Shown here one piece after another: positions 10,545 through 21,309 of a DNA stretch of 64,000 nt. This DNA is from Otatea glauca. Lineage: Eukaryota > Streptophyta > Magnoliopsida > Poales > Poaceae. The position numbers and the translations under genes were made by a program. Position 1 is the first letter of the stretch; each line of letters begins with the position of its first letter. The stretch is from positions 13,681,185 to 13,745,184 of the forward strand of contig CM070719.1 of assembly GCA_036346275.1 (NCBI GenBank). The letters are read 5' to 3'. The notes under the pieces were generated by a model, which searched no databases, was not told the origin of the DNA, and saw nothing but the letters and a program-made list of their open reading frames with translations.

Positions 10545-11180
10545 ATGTGTCTCGTGCATATGGATCGGCGTAGGGATCAGTGTAGTCAAACGACAAAGAC
10601 ATGCTCGATCCGTTATAACTCTATCTATAACCATACCCACCCTGATCCCATCCGTAGGGCATCGAACCGTAAACAAGATGCTCATTCGAGAAGCCCCAAT
10701 AGCTTGAAGATTGGCTGCTAGACCATGAACCTACATCATCCTGGGGTTGTGCTACTTGTCGCCCACCCCCACCACTCGTCGCCCCCTTCCCTGTACTACG
10801 TGTCTGCCTCTATGAGCCTTTCCTCGGGGCGCTTCCCCTTGTTGCAATCCTCTCAGTGATTGTGGCTGTGAATGGGGCCGGAGGGAGTAGCGGGTGGCGT
10901 CCATCCCATTGTCGCCTCCAGAGTCTGTCTAACCGCCTCCTTCTCCTTCTTCTTCTCCTGACATCCACGGAGGTCCGCGAGCACGGCCTATCTAACCACT
11001 TTAGGCATGCCTGGGCAGTCCTTCACATCGCCGGCGCAGCCAGCCAAATGTTCTTTCAGACAGGTCACCCATCCACCCTTCATAACATACGTACAGTAGT
11101 TGCACTTCGACCCAGATGGTCCGATGCGCTCCCTATGCTCCTATACATCGCCTACACGATCTACCATCACGAGAACCTGC
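10545..11180 (-). pseudogene. hAT transposase N-terminal exon with BED zinc finger (broken)
   Basis: Read leftwards from about 11180, the minus strand encodes a BED-type finger: EHRERIGPSGSKCNYCTY, then GGWVTCLKEHLAGC, then GDVKDCPGMPKVVR. This C-x2-C ... H-x-x-x-C layout with the LKEHLAG and GDVK...C...P steps is typical of plant hAT transposases, where it binds the element ends. A lysine/glutamate-rich linker follows, then, after a frameshift near 10860, a serine/glycine/tyrosine-rich stretch (SWSSSQSSSYWGFSNEH). TAG stops appear where tryptophan is expected before the finger, after KVVR, and twice later. No dimerisation domain remains. Decay seems genuine here, since the stops are substitutions. 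Confidence 0.65.
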
Positions 11181-12059
11181 AACGGAACACAAAAGATGCC
11201 AATGAATAAACAATGAAAATATTAAAACAAGGAGTATATTGCACATAACGAAATGAAATTGACATATTTTGTCGTACTTGCCATCCTAACGCTAGCTTTG
11301 AAGGGATTATGGTCTTTCCATCAGGTAATTACTTGTATTAAGTAAACTAGTTTACTTTGTTAACCATTTGGTGTAAACATGTTACTCACTTTGTTACTTA
11401 TGAGAGGAGCTGCTGTTTTATCCCCTAAACAAGTACTACACTTGCACATCATAGGCAGCATGTGGGGGGTTCAGTCTGAAAGGTGAGGAAACATGTGAGC
11501 TAGTTGCAGTAGTTCCTAAACTCTTCATGCCGAAACAAACAGAGCAAAACATAGTTGCTACTTGCTATAACATAGCAAGACAGCTTGAGTTCATAGAATG
11601 TAGTGGCGCCACTACTTAAGCTCCTGCACAGAATGACAAAACTCACTAAATCCGGCCAAATCCACCCATAAAAACCACTAATCCGGCAATTAAATGAATA
11701 CATCCAGCACAAAAGACCGAAATATCGTTGATATTTGACGAAATTTTGTCCGGAAAACAGAGATTATTTTCATAAATCAAACTGAGATTTAGGTTTACTC
11801 ATATGAGATTTTGGTGAAAACAACCGAGATTTCGTCCGTAAACACTTGAGATGAGCTGCAAACTTCACCGGAGATGGCCGGACCTGGTCGAATATTCGTC
11901 GTAGCAGAGGTAGAAGAGTGTGCTGGGAGTGAGCACTGACCAGATAATGAGTGAGTTAGGTTGTGAGTCCGTGAGGAAATAAGGAAAGCTCGTTTTGTTT
12001 CTTGGTCAGGATCTGGGGCCGAGTCTATAAATTTTTTTCAACCGTGATGCACGATAAGT

Positions 12060-12165
12060 AACATGGTTTGGTTCAGTTGGTCTAAAACGTGGGAGATAAG
12101 GCTGTGCAAGCTCGAAGAGTGGGTTTGAATCTCACGCCCAACAAAAAAAAATTATTTTCTTTTTT
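12060..12165 (+). mobile_element. tRNA-derived SINE-like element
   Basis: An A-box-like GGTTCAGTTGG near 12069 and a B-box-like GGGTTTGAATCTC near 12121 sit about 50 bp apart, as in tRNA promoters. A-rich and T-rich runs follow. There is no intact cloverleaf that I can draw, so this is more likely a SINE head than a tRNA gene. Similar boxes occur at 62570-62650. Confidence 0.4.
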
Positions 12166-12516
12166 TTTCACATGTATTCCTCGTAGAAGGTATTACATTG
12201 TTAAAAACAATGAAGCCAAATCCGATCTAAAATCAATGCAATCTGGTAAAAAATGTATGAAATCCGGCTCAAAACACCGAGATCTCATCGAGATTTCCAA
12301 AATTACTATAGTACTTTGATTTTATTTTTAAATTTATTTATCCTATCGGAATTTTGAAAATCGGAGGACCGAAACGCGAGATCGGGATTTTGAAACCTGG
12401 TCGCGCACCGACACACCTCACGTGGCGAAACCCACAAAAGCCTCGTCCTTCCCTCCCTCCACCGGTTGCGTTGACGCGTATCAGGTATGGCCGTACGTAG
12501 CCCAGGTGCTCCGCGT

Positions 12517-12903
12517 CAGGGTTCACAAAACCGAATTTCGAAATTCGCGGTACGAAAACCGCAAAAACCGCTCGGAAAACCACCCAAAAACCGTCAAAAA
12601 CCGAAGAGTTAATAAATCAATTTTTTTCTGAAAAATTCAAAAAAAAATAGAAAAACCGCTCGGTTTTTGCGAAAAATCGCTGCCAACTAGATGTTCATCG
12701 CAAAACGGTTTTTGTGAGCGGTTTTTGATGAAAACCGCGGTTTTTGGCGAAAAACCGAGCGCATAAATTTTTTCAAAATTTTTAAAATTTTTAAATTTTT
12801 TTTTGAATGGATCGATTTACCGAACGGTTTTTGATTTCGAACCTCAGCAGTACGCTCGAAAACCGCGGTTTTCGAGCGGTTTTCGTCGGTTTTGTGAACC
12901 CTG
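12517..12903. mobile_element. hAT-type MITE with intact ends and 8-bp target duplication
   Basis: The 387-bp element starts CAGGGTTCACAAAACCG and ends with its exact complement (17 bp). It is flanked on both sides by CTCCGCGT (12509-12516 and 12904-12911). An 8-bp duplication and CAGGG... termini fit the hAT superfamily. The interior is built of repeated AAAACCG and its complement CGGTTTT, so the single strand could fold extensively. It has no coding capacity and would be moved by an hAT transposase supplied elsewhere. Confidence 0.85.
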
Positions 12904-12911
12904 CTCCGCGT

Positions 12912-13497
12912 AGAATGCTTTTCATGTTTAGAACGCATGAACCTTGTTGAAATCTTACAGAGAATAGCTTAGAATTTGAGAAAATTCTCGCGTTCTAAAC
13001 TTGTCATCGCCACGTGCATCTAAATTGTAACAAGCAGCCACTAACACGTGGGTCCACGCGAACTTGCAGCTATCCACGGGCTTTTGTTGTTTCACCGTTC
13101 AATACATCGTGGATCGCGAGCGAAGCCGCAGCGCACGGCGGGCGCCACGGCCGCGTCGGTGGTATGCTGTGTCAGCGTACGCTTGGGCCCACAGTTTTGG
13201 CACCTGGTTTGTGCCAAACGTACCGTCCACCTGAATCCGAAAACCTTCACAGCCAGAGATCTGTGCTCGTACCTATAGGTAGTGCAAACTACTGATCTAC
13301 AACCAATAACTACCATACTACTGTACGCTGTGTTCGCAAAGCCTGCTAGTTCTATAAATTAGTCAATCAGATATCAACTAATCCCTCTTATCTCCACAGA
13401 AATTATTCAAATTTAATTCAAAATATTCATGAGAATAATTTTAAAAAAGCACAAGCAAGCTACTGAGGTACACATGGAGAATACAAAGGTACACAAA
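12912..13497. other. Unassigned sequence left of the MULE
   Basis: No gene is recognised. This is the original target-side sequence of the MULE. It has small inverted repeats such as TTTTGGCAC/GTGCCAAA around 13193-13216. Exons of the AP-1 sigma fragment that lies on the other side of the MULE were looked for and not seen. Confidence 0.4.
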
Positions 13498-13506
13498 CAC
13501 CACAGC
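13498..13506. repeat. Left 9-bp target duplication of the MULE
   Basis: CACCACAGC directly precedes the left terminus and is repeated exactly at 59250-59258. Nine base pairs is the length made by Mutator-type transposases. Confidence 0.9.
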
Positions 13507-13700
13507 GGCAAAATTTCAAATACAGTCAACAGTATACCGTATAATTTCACTTTTGGACTACTTCTTCGCGTATTCTCCCAAATAGCAGCGATAACCGGCA
13601 TCTGGGGCACCGGCAAGGCATAGCCGCACCCTAAAATCGGCTATGGCATAGCCAAGACACCATGTGCCGGCTATGCCGTGTGGGCCCGCCGTCGCGTCGT
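13507..13700 (+). repeat. Left terminal inverted repeat of the MULE
   Basis: It starts GGCAAAATTTCAAATAC. The first 89 bp match the complement of 59161-59249 at 86 positions. Then a less strict match continues through GGCACCGGC and the palindrome GGCTATGGCATAGCC to a shared GGGCCCGCC-like stretch near 13690. MULE ends of one to several hundred base pairs are typical and carry the transposase binding sites and often the promoter. Confidence 0.85.
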
Positions 13701-13764
13701 CGCACGCCGTTGTCTCATTGTTTTGGCATTTCTTTGCGCCGAAAGCTCTTTCGTCGGATGCGCA

Positions 13765-14700
13765 TTATTTGCATGCATGCAGGGTTGTCGGCGTCTTTTG
13801 CTAATCACCTCGCTTTGCTTGCATGCATGCTTGGTCGTCTCCGGATGCGATCTTCATCGCAAAGATAAATAGAGGGACGGAAGGAGCCGGAGGCGCGGGA
13901 TGAAGCTTGGCAGCGTAGTGAGGAGGTGAACGCAATTAGAAGAGAAAGAAGAGCGCCACAAGCAGAAGAGAAGAAGACGACCAGCGCTGGTAAGTCTTTG
14001 CCTGAGTAATTATCCAGTTAGATTAATTATCGTTGGTAGGTAATTATTAGAGTAATTATCTTGTTAGATTAATTAGCGTTCGTAAGTCGTTGGTAGAGTA
14101 ATTACATTGTTAGGTTAATTAGCCTTGGTAAGTCATTGTTAGAGTAAATACCCGGTTAGACTTATTCGTAATTACCTGGTTAGATTATGGCCTCATTCAT
14201 GCATCTCATTCGTTCCTCACGAACGTAATCACCGTTAGGAAGTTAGTAATTATAGTCATTGTTAGATTAACTAGAGTAATTATTCGTAACTACCTAGTCA
14301 GATTAATAGCGTTGGTAATTCATTGTCAGATTAATTAGCGTAAGTATTTAGAAAAAACCTAGTTAGATTAATTAGCGTAATTATTCGTACTTACGTAGTT
14401 AGATTAATTAGCGTGAAGACGATACCTAAATTAGAGAGCGATTATAGTTAGTATGTTAATTGCTCCTAACTCATGCATCTGCGAGGCGAAATGAAATCCA
14501 TGCATGTGAGGCGATAAACATGCATGCAACGTGGGCCCGACGATCGCGTCAAATGTCAACTCATTTGTTTGATGTTTGGCTGGTTGCTTCATATGCATGC
14601 ATCCATACTTTGCATGCCAACTTTGCACGTCGAAAGCTGTTTATTCTGCATGCATGTTTCTTGGTTGATTGCTTCACATGCATCCTCACTTTTCATGCAT
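13765..14700. promoter_or_regulatory. Cluster of CATGCATG (RY-type) motifs at the left end
   Basis: CATGCA or CATGCATG occurs about ten times, near 13768, 13818, 14470, 14502, 14517, 14590, 14645, 14680 and 14692. RY elements are bound by plant B3-domain factors active in seeds and in silencing. The same motif is dense near the right end and around 50755-50910. Function here is inferred only. Confidence 0.5.
13857..14460 (+). promoter_or_regulatory. Promoter, leader exon and intron of the transposase, copy 1
   Basis: GATAAATAGAGGG near 13864 is a TATA-like core. A purine-rich leader follows and ends at a splice donor, CCAGCGCTG|GTAAGT, near 13988. The intron that follows is made of loosely repeated TTAGATTAATTAGCGTAATTA units. 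A second copy of the same arrangement lies directly downstream at about 14490-15160. Confidence 0.55.
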
Positions 14701-15160
14701 TTTTCCTTGTCGACTGTCTCACATGGTTAAGCGCAACGCAGGATAAATAGAGAGGAGAGGAAGCAGAACTCGCAGAGGAGCGTCGCACCGAGAACCTGCA
14801 CACTGAGGATTTGCGAGTGAGGAGCTTGGCTAGCAGAGGTCCTAGAGGTGTCCAGTGCAGAGCAAGGAGAAGGAGAAGGAGGCGTCCAGTGTTGGTAAGT
14901 CGTTGCTAGATTAATTTGCGTAATTACCTAGTTAGATTAAGTAGCGGTCGTAAGTCATTGCTAGATTAATTAGACTAATTATTCGTAACTACCTAGTCAG
15001 ATTAATTATCGTTAGTAAGTCATTGTCAGATTAATTAGCTTAAGCATTCGTAATTACCTAGTTAGATTAATTAGCGTAAGTATCCGTACTTACGTAGTTA
15101 GATTAATTAGCGTGAAGACGATTCGTAAATTAGAGAGCGATTATAGTCAGTACATTAATT
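14490..15160 (+). promoter_or_regulatory. Promoter, leader exon and intron of the transposase, copy 2
   Basis: The order repeats copy 1: CATGCATG-rich promoter, GGATAAATAGAGAGG near 14741, purine-rich leader, splice donor CCAGTGTTG|GTAAGT near 14893, and an intron of TTAGATTAATTAGCG repeats. The intron's likely acceptor is TTTGTAG at about 15665, 30 bp before the transposase start codon. Either or both promoters could serve the gene. Confidence 0.55.
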
Positions 15161-15694
15161 ATTGCCTCACTCAAGCATCTCATTCGTACCTCATGTACTT
15201 AATCTCCGTTACTGAATCTCTGTTAGTATATTAATTATTGCCTCACTCATGCATCTCATATAATTATAGTTTTATTTATTTCTACATGGCAGCATACGTT
15301 TACTGATGAACGAAAAACCTTTTATGTATGGAGCAAAGTAGCAAGAAAAAATCACGAGTAGGAGCAAGAAAAAATCACGAGTACGAGCAAGTATGTTTGG
15401 TGCATAAACTAGCACATTTGGTTGTGCTAAATAGTTAGGTTAATTAGAACTCCACAGTAATTAGGCTTGAACTTAGTTGCATGCACTTCACATAGCATAG
15501 TTAGATAAAATAGTCTCTAGTTATGTTGGTAAACGTAATTGTTAGTAACTCTAACTCATGGGCGTAGTCTGAGTAATTAGTCATGAACAAATAATTTAAA
15601 TTGTTAAGTAATTAATTTTAACCCTCGGTATAGTTAATTAGTTGTTATTTTTTGAAACATTTGTAGGTACCATATTCCACGTGGCCTTTGCACC

Positions 15695-18291
15695 ATGAAT
15701 TTTCATATTTACTATGGTGAACGGCCTATCATATTGCACGAGAGAATAGTCACAGTGCAAAACTGTGAACACACATATAGTTCAAGTGATAGTCCATTAG
15801 ACTTGGAAGGACTTAAATCACATGTTATGAGCATGTTGGGTTTAAGCCAGGAAACACATACAGTTTTCCTGGAGGCGGTGCGACCAAGGGAAGTTCCAAA
15901 CAACAACGTCATTGTTCACACTTTGTTCGCACTGAGAAGTAATAAGGCTTGGTTATTGTATGCACGAAAGGCCATAGAGGGCGGGTTTCCGATGGGTGTT
16001 TACGTAAACATACTACCACTAGAGGAGAATGCCGATGCTGGTCCTAGCGGCGAAATTTTAGGCCACCAGGGAGAGGGAGAAGTGGGCCAAGGACATGTCG
16101 GGGAGGGTAGTTCGGGTGCAAATGAAGAAGAAGTACTTCCTTGTGAGGTAGATGCGACATGTATGGATGACGAGGCGGGTGGAAGCGAGGATGAAGAGGG
16201 CACGCGACAACGATGACCCACTCCAGCGATCCAAAGACTTCCGTGGTAATGGCCTTCTGGAGTGTGGCATTGCTGACTATAATAACCTAGCTATGTGGGG
16301 GTACCAGAACAGCGACATCCAGATTGGGAGACGCTTCCCCAACAAGTTGGAGCTAATCCATTTCATCGCAATTATCTTTGTCATCACTAGAAGAGAGCAC
16401 AAGTGTACAGTCGAAGCCCATCGAGTATGAGGTTAGGTGCACCAAGGCCCCTAACTGCCCTTTCTACGTCCGTGCTCACCAGCCGAAACACGAGCACTAC
16501 TTTGTGGTGAGCCGGAACACACCTCATACATGCACGGAGGAGTCAATCAGAACCATGAGCCACGTGGTCGACGCTAGATTCATTGCCCAACTAGTTGTGA
16601 CCCAAGTTGGTTCAGATATTGGACTATCATCGAAATCAATTATGGAGCAAGTGCAGAGTAGAACAGGGATGCACATAAGCTACCTAACCGCTTGGCGAGC
16701 AAAGCAGAAGGCGTTGAAGATGCTTTTTGGATCATTCGAAGACTCGTACAACTATGCCCCGAGGTTGCTGCAGAAGATATCAATTACCAACCCAGGGACT
16801 CGGTTCGCAATGGGACGAGCCTACTAAGCTTCAAGATGGTTCGTTCAGCACTGCGGAACGATACCTGATTAGGGTATTCTGGGCTTTCGGACAATGCATT
16901 GAGGCTTTCAAGCATTGCAGGCCTGTCATCTGTGTTGATGGCACATTTCTAAGCGGAAAGTACTATGGCACCCTACTGACCGCGATCACGGCCGATGCAA
17001 ACAACCAGATAATACCAATTGCCTACGCATATGTGGAGAGTGAGAACAGCGATAGCTGGTTGTGGTTCCTCACTTTGGTCCGGACGCGTGTCGTGGGGGA
17101 TAGACAGAGAGTGTGTGTTGTGTCTGACCGCAATGCAGGTCTTCTCCACGCTCTAGAGGTGCTGCATGGCAGCACGGGACCCGTCTGTAGCGTGGGCTAA
17201 TGTGGAGAGAAGGTGGTGCATGCGACACCTGGGTGCAAACCTATATTCACGGTACCATAACAGGTCCCTAGTGAAGAAGTTCAAAGTGTTGTGCCTTCAG
17301 AACCAGCCTGCCAAGTTTCGTGAGATTTGGAGACAGTTGAACGAGAGGACAAGGAAAATGATGGAAAATCAGCAATCACAGGAGGAGCAGGTGCAGTCGC
17401 AAATGGTGGGAGGGCAAACTGTCATTAATCATGATCGTCGCACCTTTAGCCAATGGATAGCGTGGAAGCGGTGAGCGTTGGGCCCTTATGCACGACACAA
17501 AGCGCGAGGTTAGTTGCGCCTATTAATTTGTGAGATTAACTTTGTGTAAGAGTGTTTGACCCATTCATGATAAACTTTGCGTGTTTGCTTGTTAGGTACA
17601 CCATTATGACGACGAACATAGCGGAAGCCTTCAATAATGTCCTTAAGGGCGTTCGCGGGCTTCCGTTATGTGCCATAATAGAGCTGACATTCTACAGAAC
17701 AGCAGACTACTTTCGAGATCGTGGTCGTGCTGCTGACCGGTGCAGCACTCAATTCTCAACCAAGGTAGAGGAGATCATCAGTAGTAGGAGGAGCAAATCC
17801 ATGTTCCACCGCACGAGGGTGTACGACTTCGGTAACCACATATTTGAGGTGATGTGCCGCCGTAGGTACCACTCAGCTACTGAAGACTGGTGACACCGCC
17901 CAAAGAATGTACTCTAGGCACGGAGGAGGTGGTGTGCACGTGCAATAAGCCAAAACTGCATCATATCTCTTGCTCCCATGTATTCGCGGCTTGTAGGGAT
18001 ATGGGAGGGAACGATGCATCCCAATACATATCGCCGTACTACACAGTAGAAGCCCTGAGAGACACTTGGCGTCCCAAGATGAGTTCCTTCAATGTCGGTA
18101 CTAGTTACAAGTCGATCGATGGGCCTTTGTGGGTGCCTTATCCATTAACACGACGCAAAGAGCCTGAGAGGCCCAGAGGGACAAGAATGCACGGTGATAT
18201 GGATGCATCTGATGCCGTCCAGGCGCAGAGGAAGTGCAAGATTTGCAAGCAGAGTGGACATGATCGGAGGACATGTCCTAATAAGCAGTAG
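15695..18291 (+). pseudogene. Mutator-type (MuDR family) transposase, frame broken
   Basis: The ATG at 15695 opens 173 codons with an acidic tail. The gene then continues in changing frames: DSDIQIGRRFPNK-like region near 16310; MuDR region with YEVRC and NTPHTC near 16430-16530; the catalytic core with VICVDGTFLSGKYYG near 16930 (first Asp) and VVSDRNAG near 17120 (second Asp); MTTNIAEAFNN near 17605 (probable catalytic Glu); a SWIM zinc finger CTCNKPKLHHISCSH near 17940; and a terminal CCHC knuckle CKICKQSGHDRRTC near 18235. An intron probably spans about 17510-17595. Apparent frameshifts near 16200, 16400, 16810, 17180 and 17890 leave no intact protein. Some may be sequence errors, although CAG and CTG are mostly intact in this gene. 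It would cut and join the element's termini in the nucleus. Confidence 0.85.
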
Positions 18292-18461
18292 ACGTATTTA
18301 GTAATTTTTGTACTGTACGGTGTTGTATTTAAAACTGGATTTCTTATGTGTTGTATTGCACCGTCTTGTTTAACATTTGTTCCGTCCCAGATTGTGAATG
18401 CTAACTTGTTGTTGTACCGATGATTTTTGTTGCACTGACCTATGCAGGTGGTATTTTCAGC
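18292..18461 (+). other. Spacer between transposase and PMD gene
   Basis: This short AT-rich stretch lies between the transposase stop and the ATG at 18462. It probably holds the 3' end of one transcript and the leader of the next. The genes are in the same orientation. Confidence 0.4.
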
Positions 18462-21231
18462 ATGGCCACCGGTGGTCATCCCGAGCTTCTTCAGCAGCAG
18501 TACGATGATCAGCATCGTGGGAGGATGATTTTCACGCACGCTTGAGTTAATCTTGTTGTATTTATTGCGGTTAGCTTTCGTTGTATTTATTGTTCCATAT
18601 TTCGAGTTTACATTGTAACCATTGATTGTAACATGATCGTGTCCTTTTGTAGATGGTTCCATTGTGCGCGAGTCTTCCACAAGATCAAGGCATTGGACCC
18701 CATTTCTACTCGTGCCTAGCACGAGTTGGACTACTCCGTTCGCGCTTTTGATGGATGGGACTCATCGAGCCATTACCGCGGGGTGGGGTGCGACGCACAA
18801 CTCTCCTCGCCATGGATGTGTCCTCGATGATCGCCTCGTAGATCGTTACGCCCCGAGACGCACACGCTCCCCCGTCCTTTGAGAGATGACAATTACTTTG
18901 AAGGATGTGGCAATGCTTATCGGCTTGCCGATCGAGGTTGCCCCTTAGTGGGTGCGCGCCACGTAAGGATCGGTGGAGGGAGTACGTGCAACAAAGGTAA
19001 ACATGTATCTTTGTTACATGCGTAAAGTTTTACTTCAATTAAGCTAACATTCATTTGTTTCATTGCGGTTTGGTCGTCGACGCAGCAAGGACCACGGCCT
19101 CTCCTTGAAATGGTTCCGAATTGCCCGAGTACGGCCCATGTCCACGAGGCGTGGACGAGACACCATTTCCGACACACCGAGGTGTACCTCTATGATTTAC
19201 TCGGAGTTATCATGTTTCGCAACGCAGCGGGCGACTATCTTGAGCCACACCTCATCTTGTTAGCGCGTCATCTAGTCGCGAACCGGATGAGGTCCCACAA
19301 GATAGCCGGGTTCCGCGTGTTAGCAGCCTACCTACTGAGGACTTTGTGATGCTTCGCAGCCGGGCCACCGCGAAGGGGTCGATCACGTGTTTTTGCACTG
19401 CATGATGTGGAGCCGGGTATCTCCTATCTCTCGCCTTAGGGTGGAGAACGCTATGTACCAGCGGATATCTCCCGGGGCGTGCTCGAGAGCATGAGGCCCA
19501 CGATGGGCTATAGGTGGATCCATGCTAGGTTGCGATGGAGCCACCTCCGAGGATCACGGAAGCTACCCACGCTACCGGTAGCGATCTTGACTTCCGACCG
19601 CGAGCACGTGAGCCGGGATCCATGGACGCAGGGAGATTTGCGGAGATCGCAACGAGCGCACGATCTCATCGCTCGCATACGTGATGAGCACTGTGGATGG
19701 CTACATGCTTCATCGTACCGCACTGCGTGGAAGTCTACTCCCCGAGCGCAGCGACAGTTCGGATACCGGCAAGTAGTCCGGTCCCCCACCACGGACGCAG
19801 CCGATCACACTTGTAAGTTTAGTAGAAAAATCTTGCATTACACGTTATGATCCTTCTTCCGCTTGTGAGTTGTAACCCTTCAAACTTCTCGTGCGGGAGG
19901 AGCGCAAAGGAACGGAGGCACGTTGGATTGGTCCACCGCCCATCGTGATCACATATCGCGTGGAACGAGCAGCCGATGCTTCGCCAGTAGTCCCTACAGG
20001 CCGCACGACCCTTCCTCTTCTTGGGAGTACTTCTCGTGGTACCGCCTCGCGCACGCGCCACTCTCTCGAGTGGTCACGTGGAAGATGCACCAAGACCGCT
20101 CCCGAGGACCGCTCCGCCGACTTCACGCCCCGTTAGTACTTTGATGCATGCAATCCTTTCAATTTGTCATAAACAATACATACTTACACGTGAACCTCGT
20201 TTTGTAGTCGCAGGAAGCGACGAGATGCACAAGACGGTAGACCGCACGCGCGTGACGGCGAGTCATCATCGCTTCACAACAGAGCAACCTACGAAGGTAC
20301 TTCATGAGAGGAGGGTGAAGTATATATTTATATTTCGTCTTTGTCTATACCAATTTCTTAATATGATATCCTACAATGTACGTTGTCTTATTGGCCAATG
20401 CATGATACTTCAAAGAGAGAGGGTCTCGCTTGGTCTCGGCTATCCGTTCTTTCGGTGGATGCGCACCTAGGCCAAGCAGGTACGAAGTTCGGTTATGGAT
20501 CCTTCACGTGCCTCCCATGCCGTGCAATCGGTGGATACACATTCATCACGGAGTGCTCGTCCCTCCACACAAGCGTCCGTCCACATCTCGTGCACATCCG
20601 GATCCTCACCGCGATACTCGTGTTCCGTGACTTGCTAAGTTTCATGTATCGCTTTATTTTCTCAATTCAAGGCAATGTTGTTAAATACTCTACTTTGTAA
20701 CGTAACTCACTACATGTTTTACTACTACAGAGGACTACGGCGTCGATTACCCACATGTGACGCAACCAACAAGTTGTCCCACCATCACGACGGAGGTGAG
20801 CACGACGACGTTCACCATAGCGGCGGTGATGACGCCGGGTTGGGTCCGAGCAAGCGCCACGGTGGAGTGAGGATCTTGCTTTCACCGGCACGAATGGAGC
20901 AAGCGACATTCACCGAGCTCCTCGATCGTGGACGATGGATGCCCACAGAGGTGAATCTCACAAAGATCGGACCGCGTCAGCAGGATCCCACGCAAGACAT
21001 CCTCTGACCAACGCGCTTCTCGGAGGACCCGTTGGCTGGTACACCCAAGAACGCATGGTGGTGCTAACTACACCTTCGGGGGTCCGACGCAAGAAATTGA
21101 TGAGGACACGGAGAGCTTCCCACGCGGCGGGCCCTCACAGTCGCGGGACGGTGGCGGACACATGCCCCGAGACGCTCACCCTGAGGACTTCACCGAAGGC
21201 GGGGTGGACGACGCGAGGAGGCAATCGATGA
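18462..21231 (+). pseudogene. Plant-mobile-domain (PMD/MAIN-like) gene, decayed
   Basis: The start reads MATGGHPELLQQQYDDQHRG, then a splice site, then, in shifting frames, recognisable steps of the plant mobile domain: MTITLKDVAMLIGLPIE at about 18886, the helical stretch YLYDLLGVIMFRNAAGDYLE near 19190, MGYRWIHARLRW near 19503, and RAQRQFGYRQVVRSP near 19750, followed by a YFSWYR-like step near 20035. This domain is found in the Arabidopsis meristem-maintenance protein MAIN and in many plant transposons. At least four introns or frameshifts interrupt it. Its place behind a MULE transposase in the same orientation suggests captured cargo. Biochemical function is unknown. Confidence 0.7.
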
Positions 21232-21309
21232 TTTTTTTACATCCGTGTGTCTTTGCATTTATTACTTTGACCTAGCTTTAATGTCAAATAACTATTGTAT
21301 GGTCAAATT

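Larger units (their letters stand above)
10542..12399 (-). mobile_element. 5' part of an hAT element, cut by the copia LTR
   Basis: On the minus strand a BED zinc-finger exon (10545-11180) follows a non-coding leader. The outer end at about 12399 reads CAGGTTTCAAAATCCCG on the minus strand, a plausible hAT-type terminus. The rest of the element would lie to the left of 10542, beyond the copia insertion and outside the window. Neither the second end nor the 8-bp target duplication can be verified. The leader holds repeated GAGATTT-like motifs and a tRNA-derived SINE. Confidence 0.5.

Noticed and set aside
12060..12165. Functional tRNA gene
   Set aside because: Only promoter-box-like words are present; I could not form an acceptor stem or anticodon arm.
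20021..20470. Stand-alone arginine-rich gene
   Set aside because: It is an alternative frame over the C-terminal part of the PMD gene and continues into intron-like sequence.
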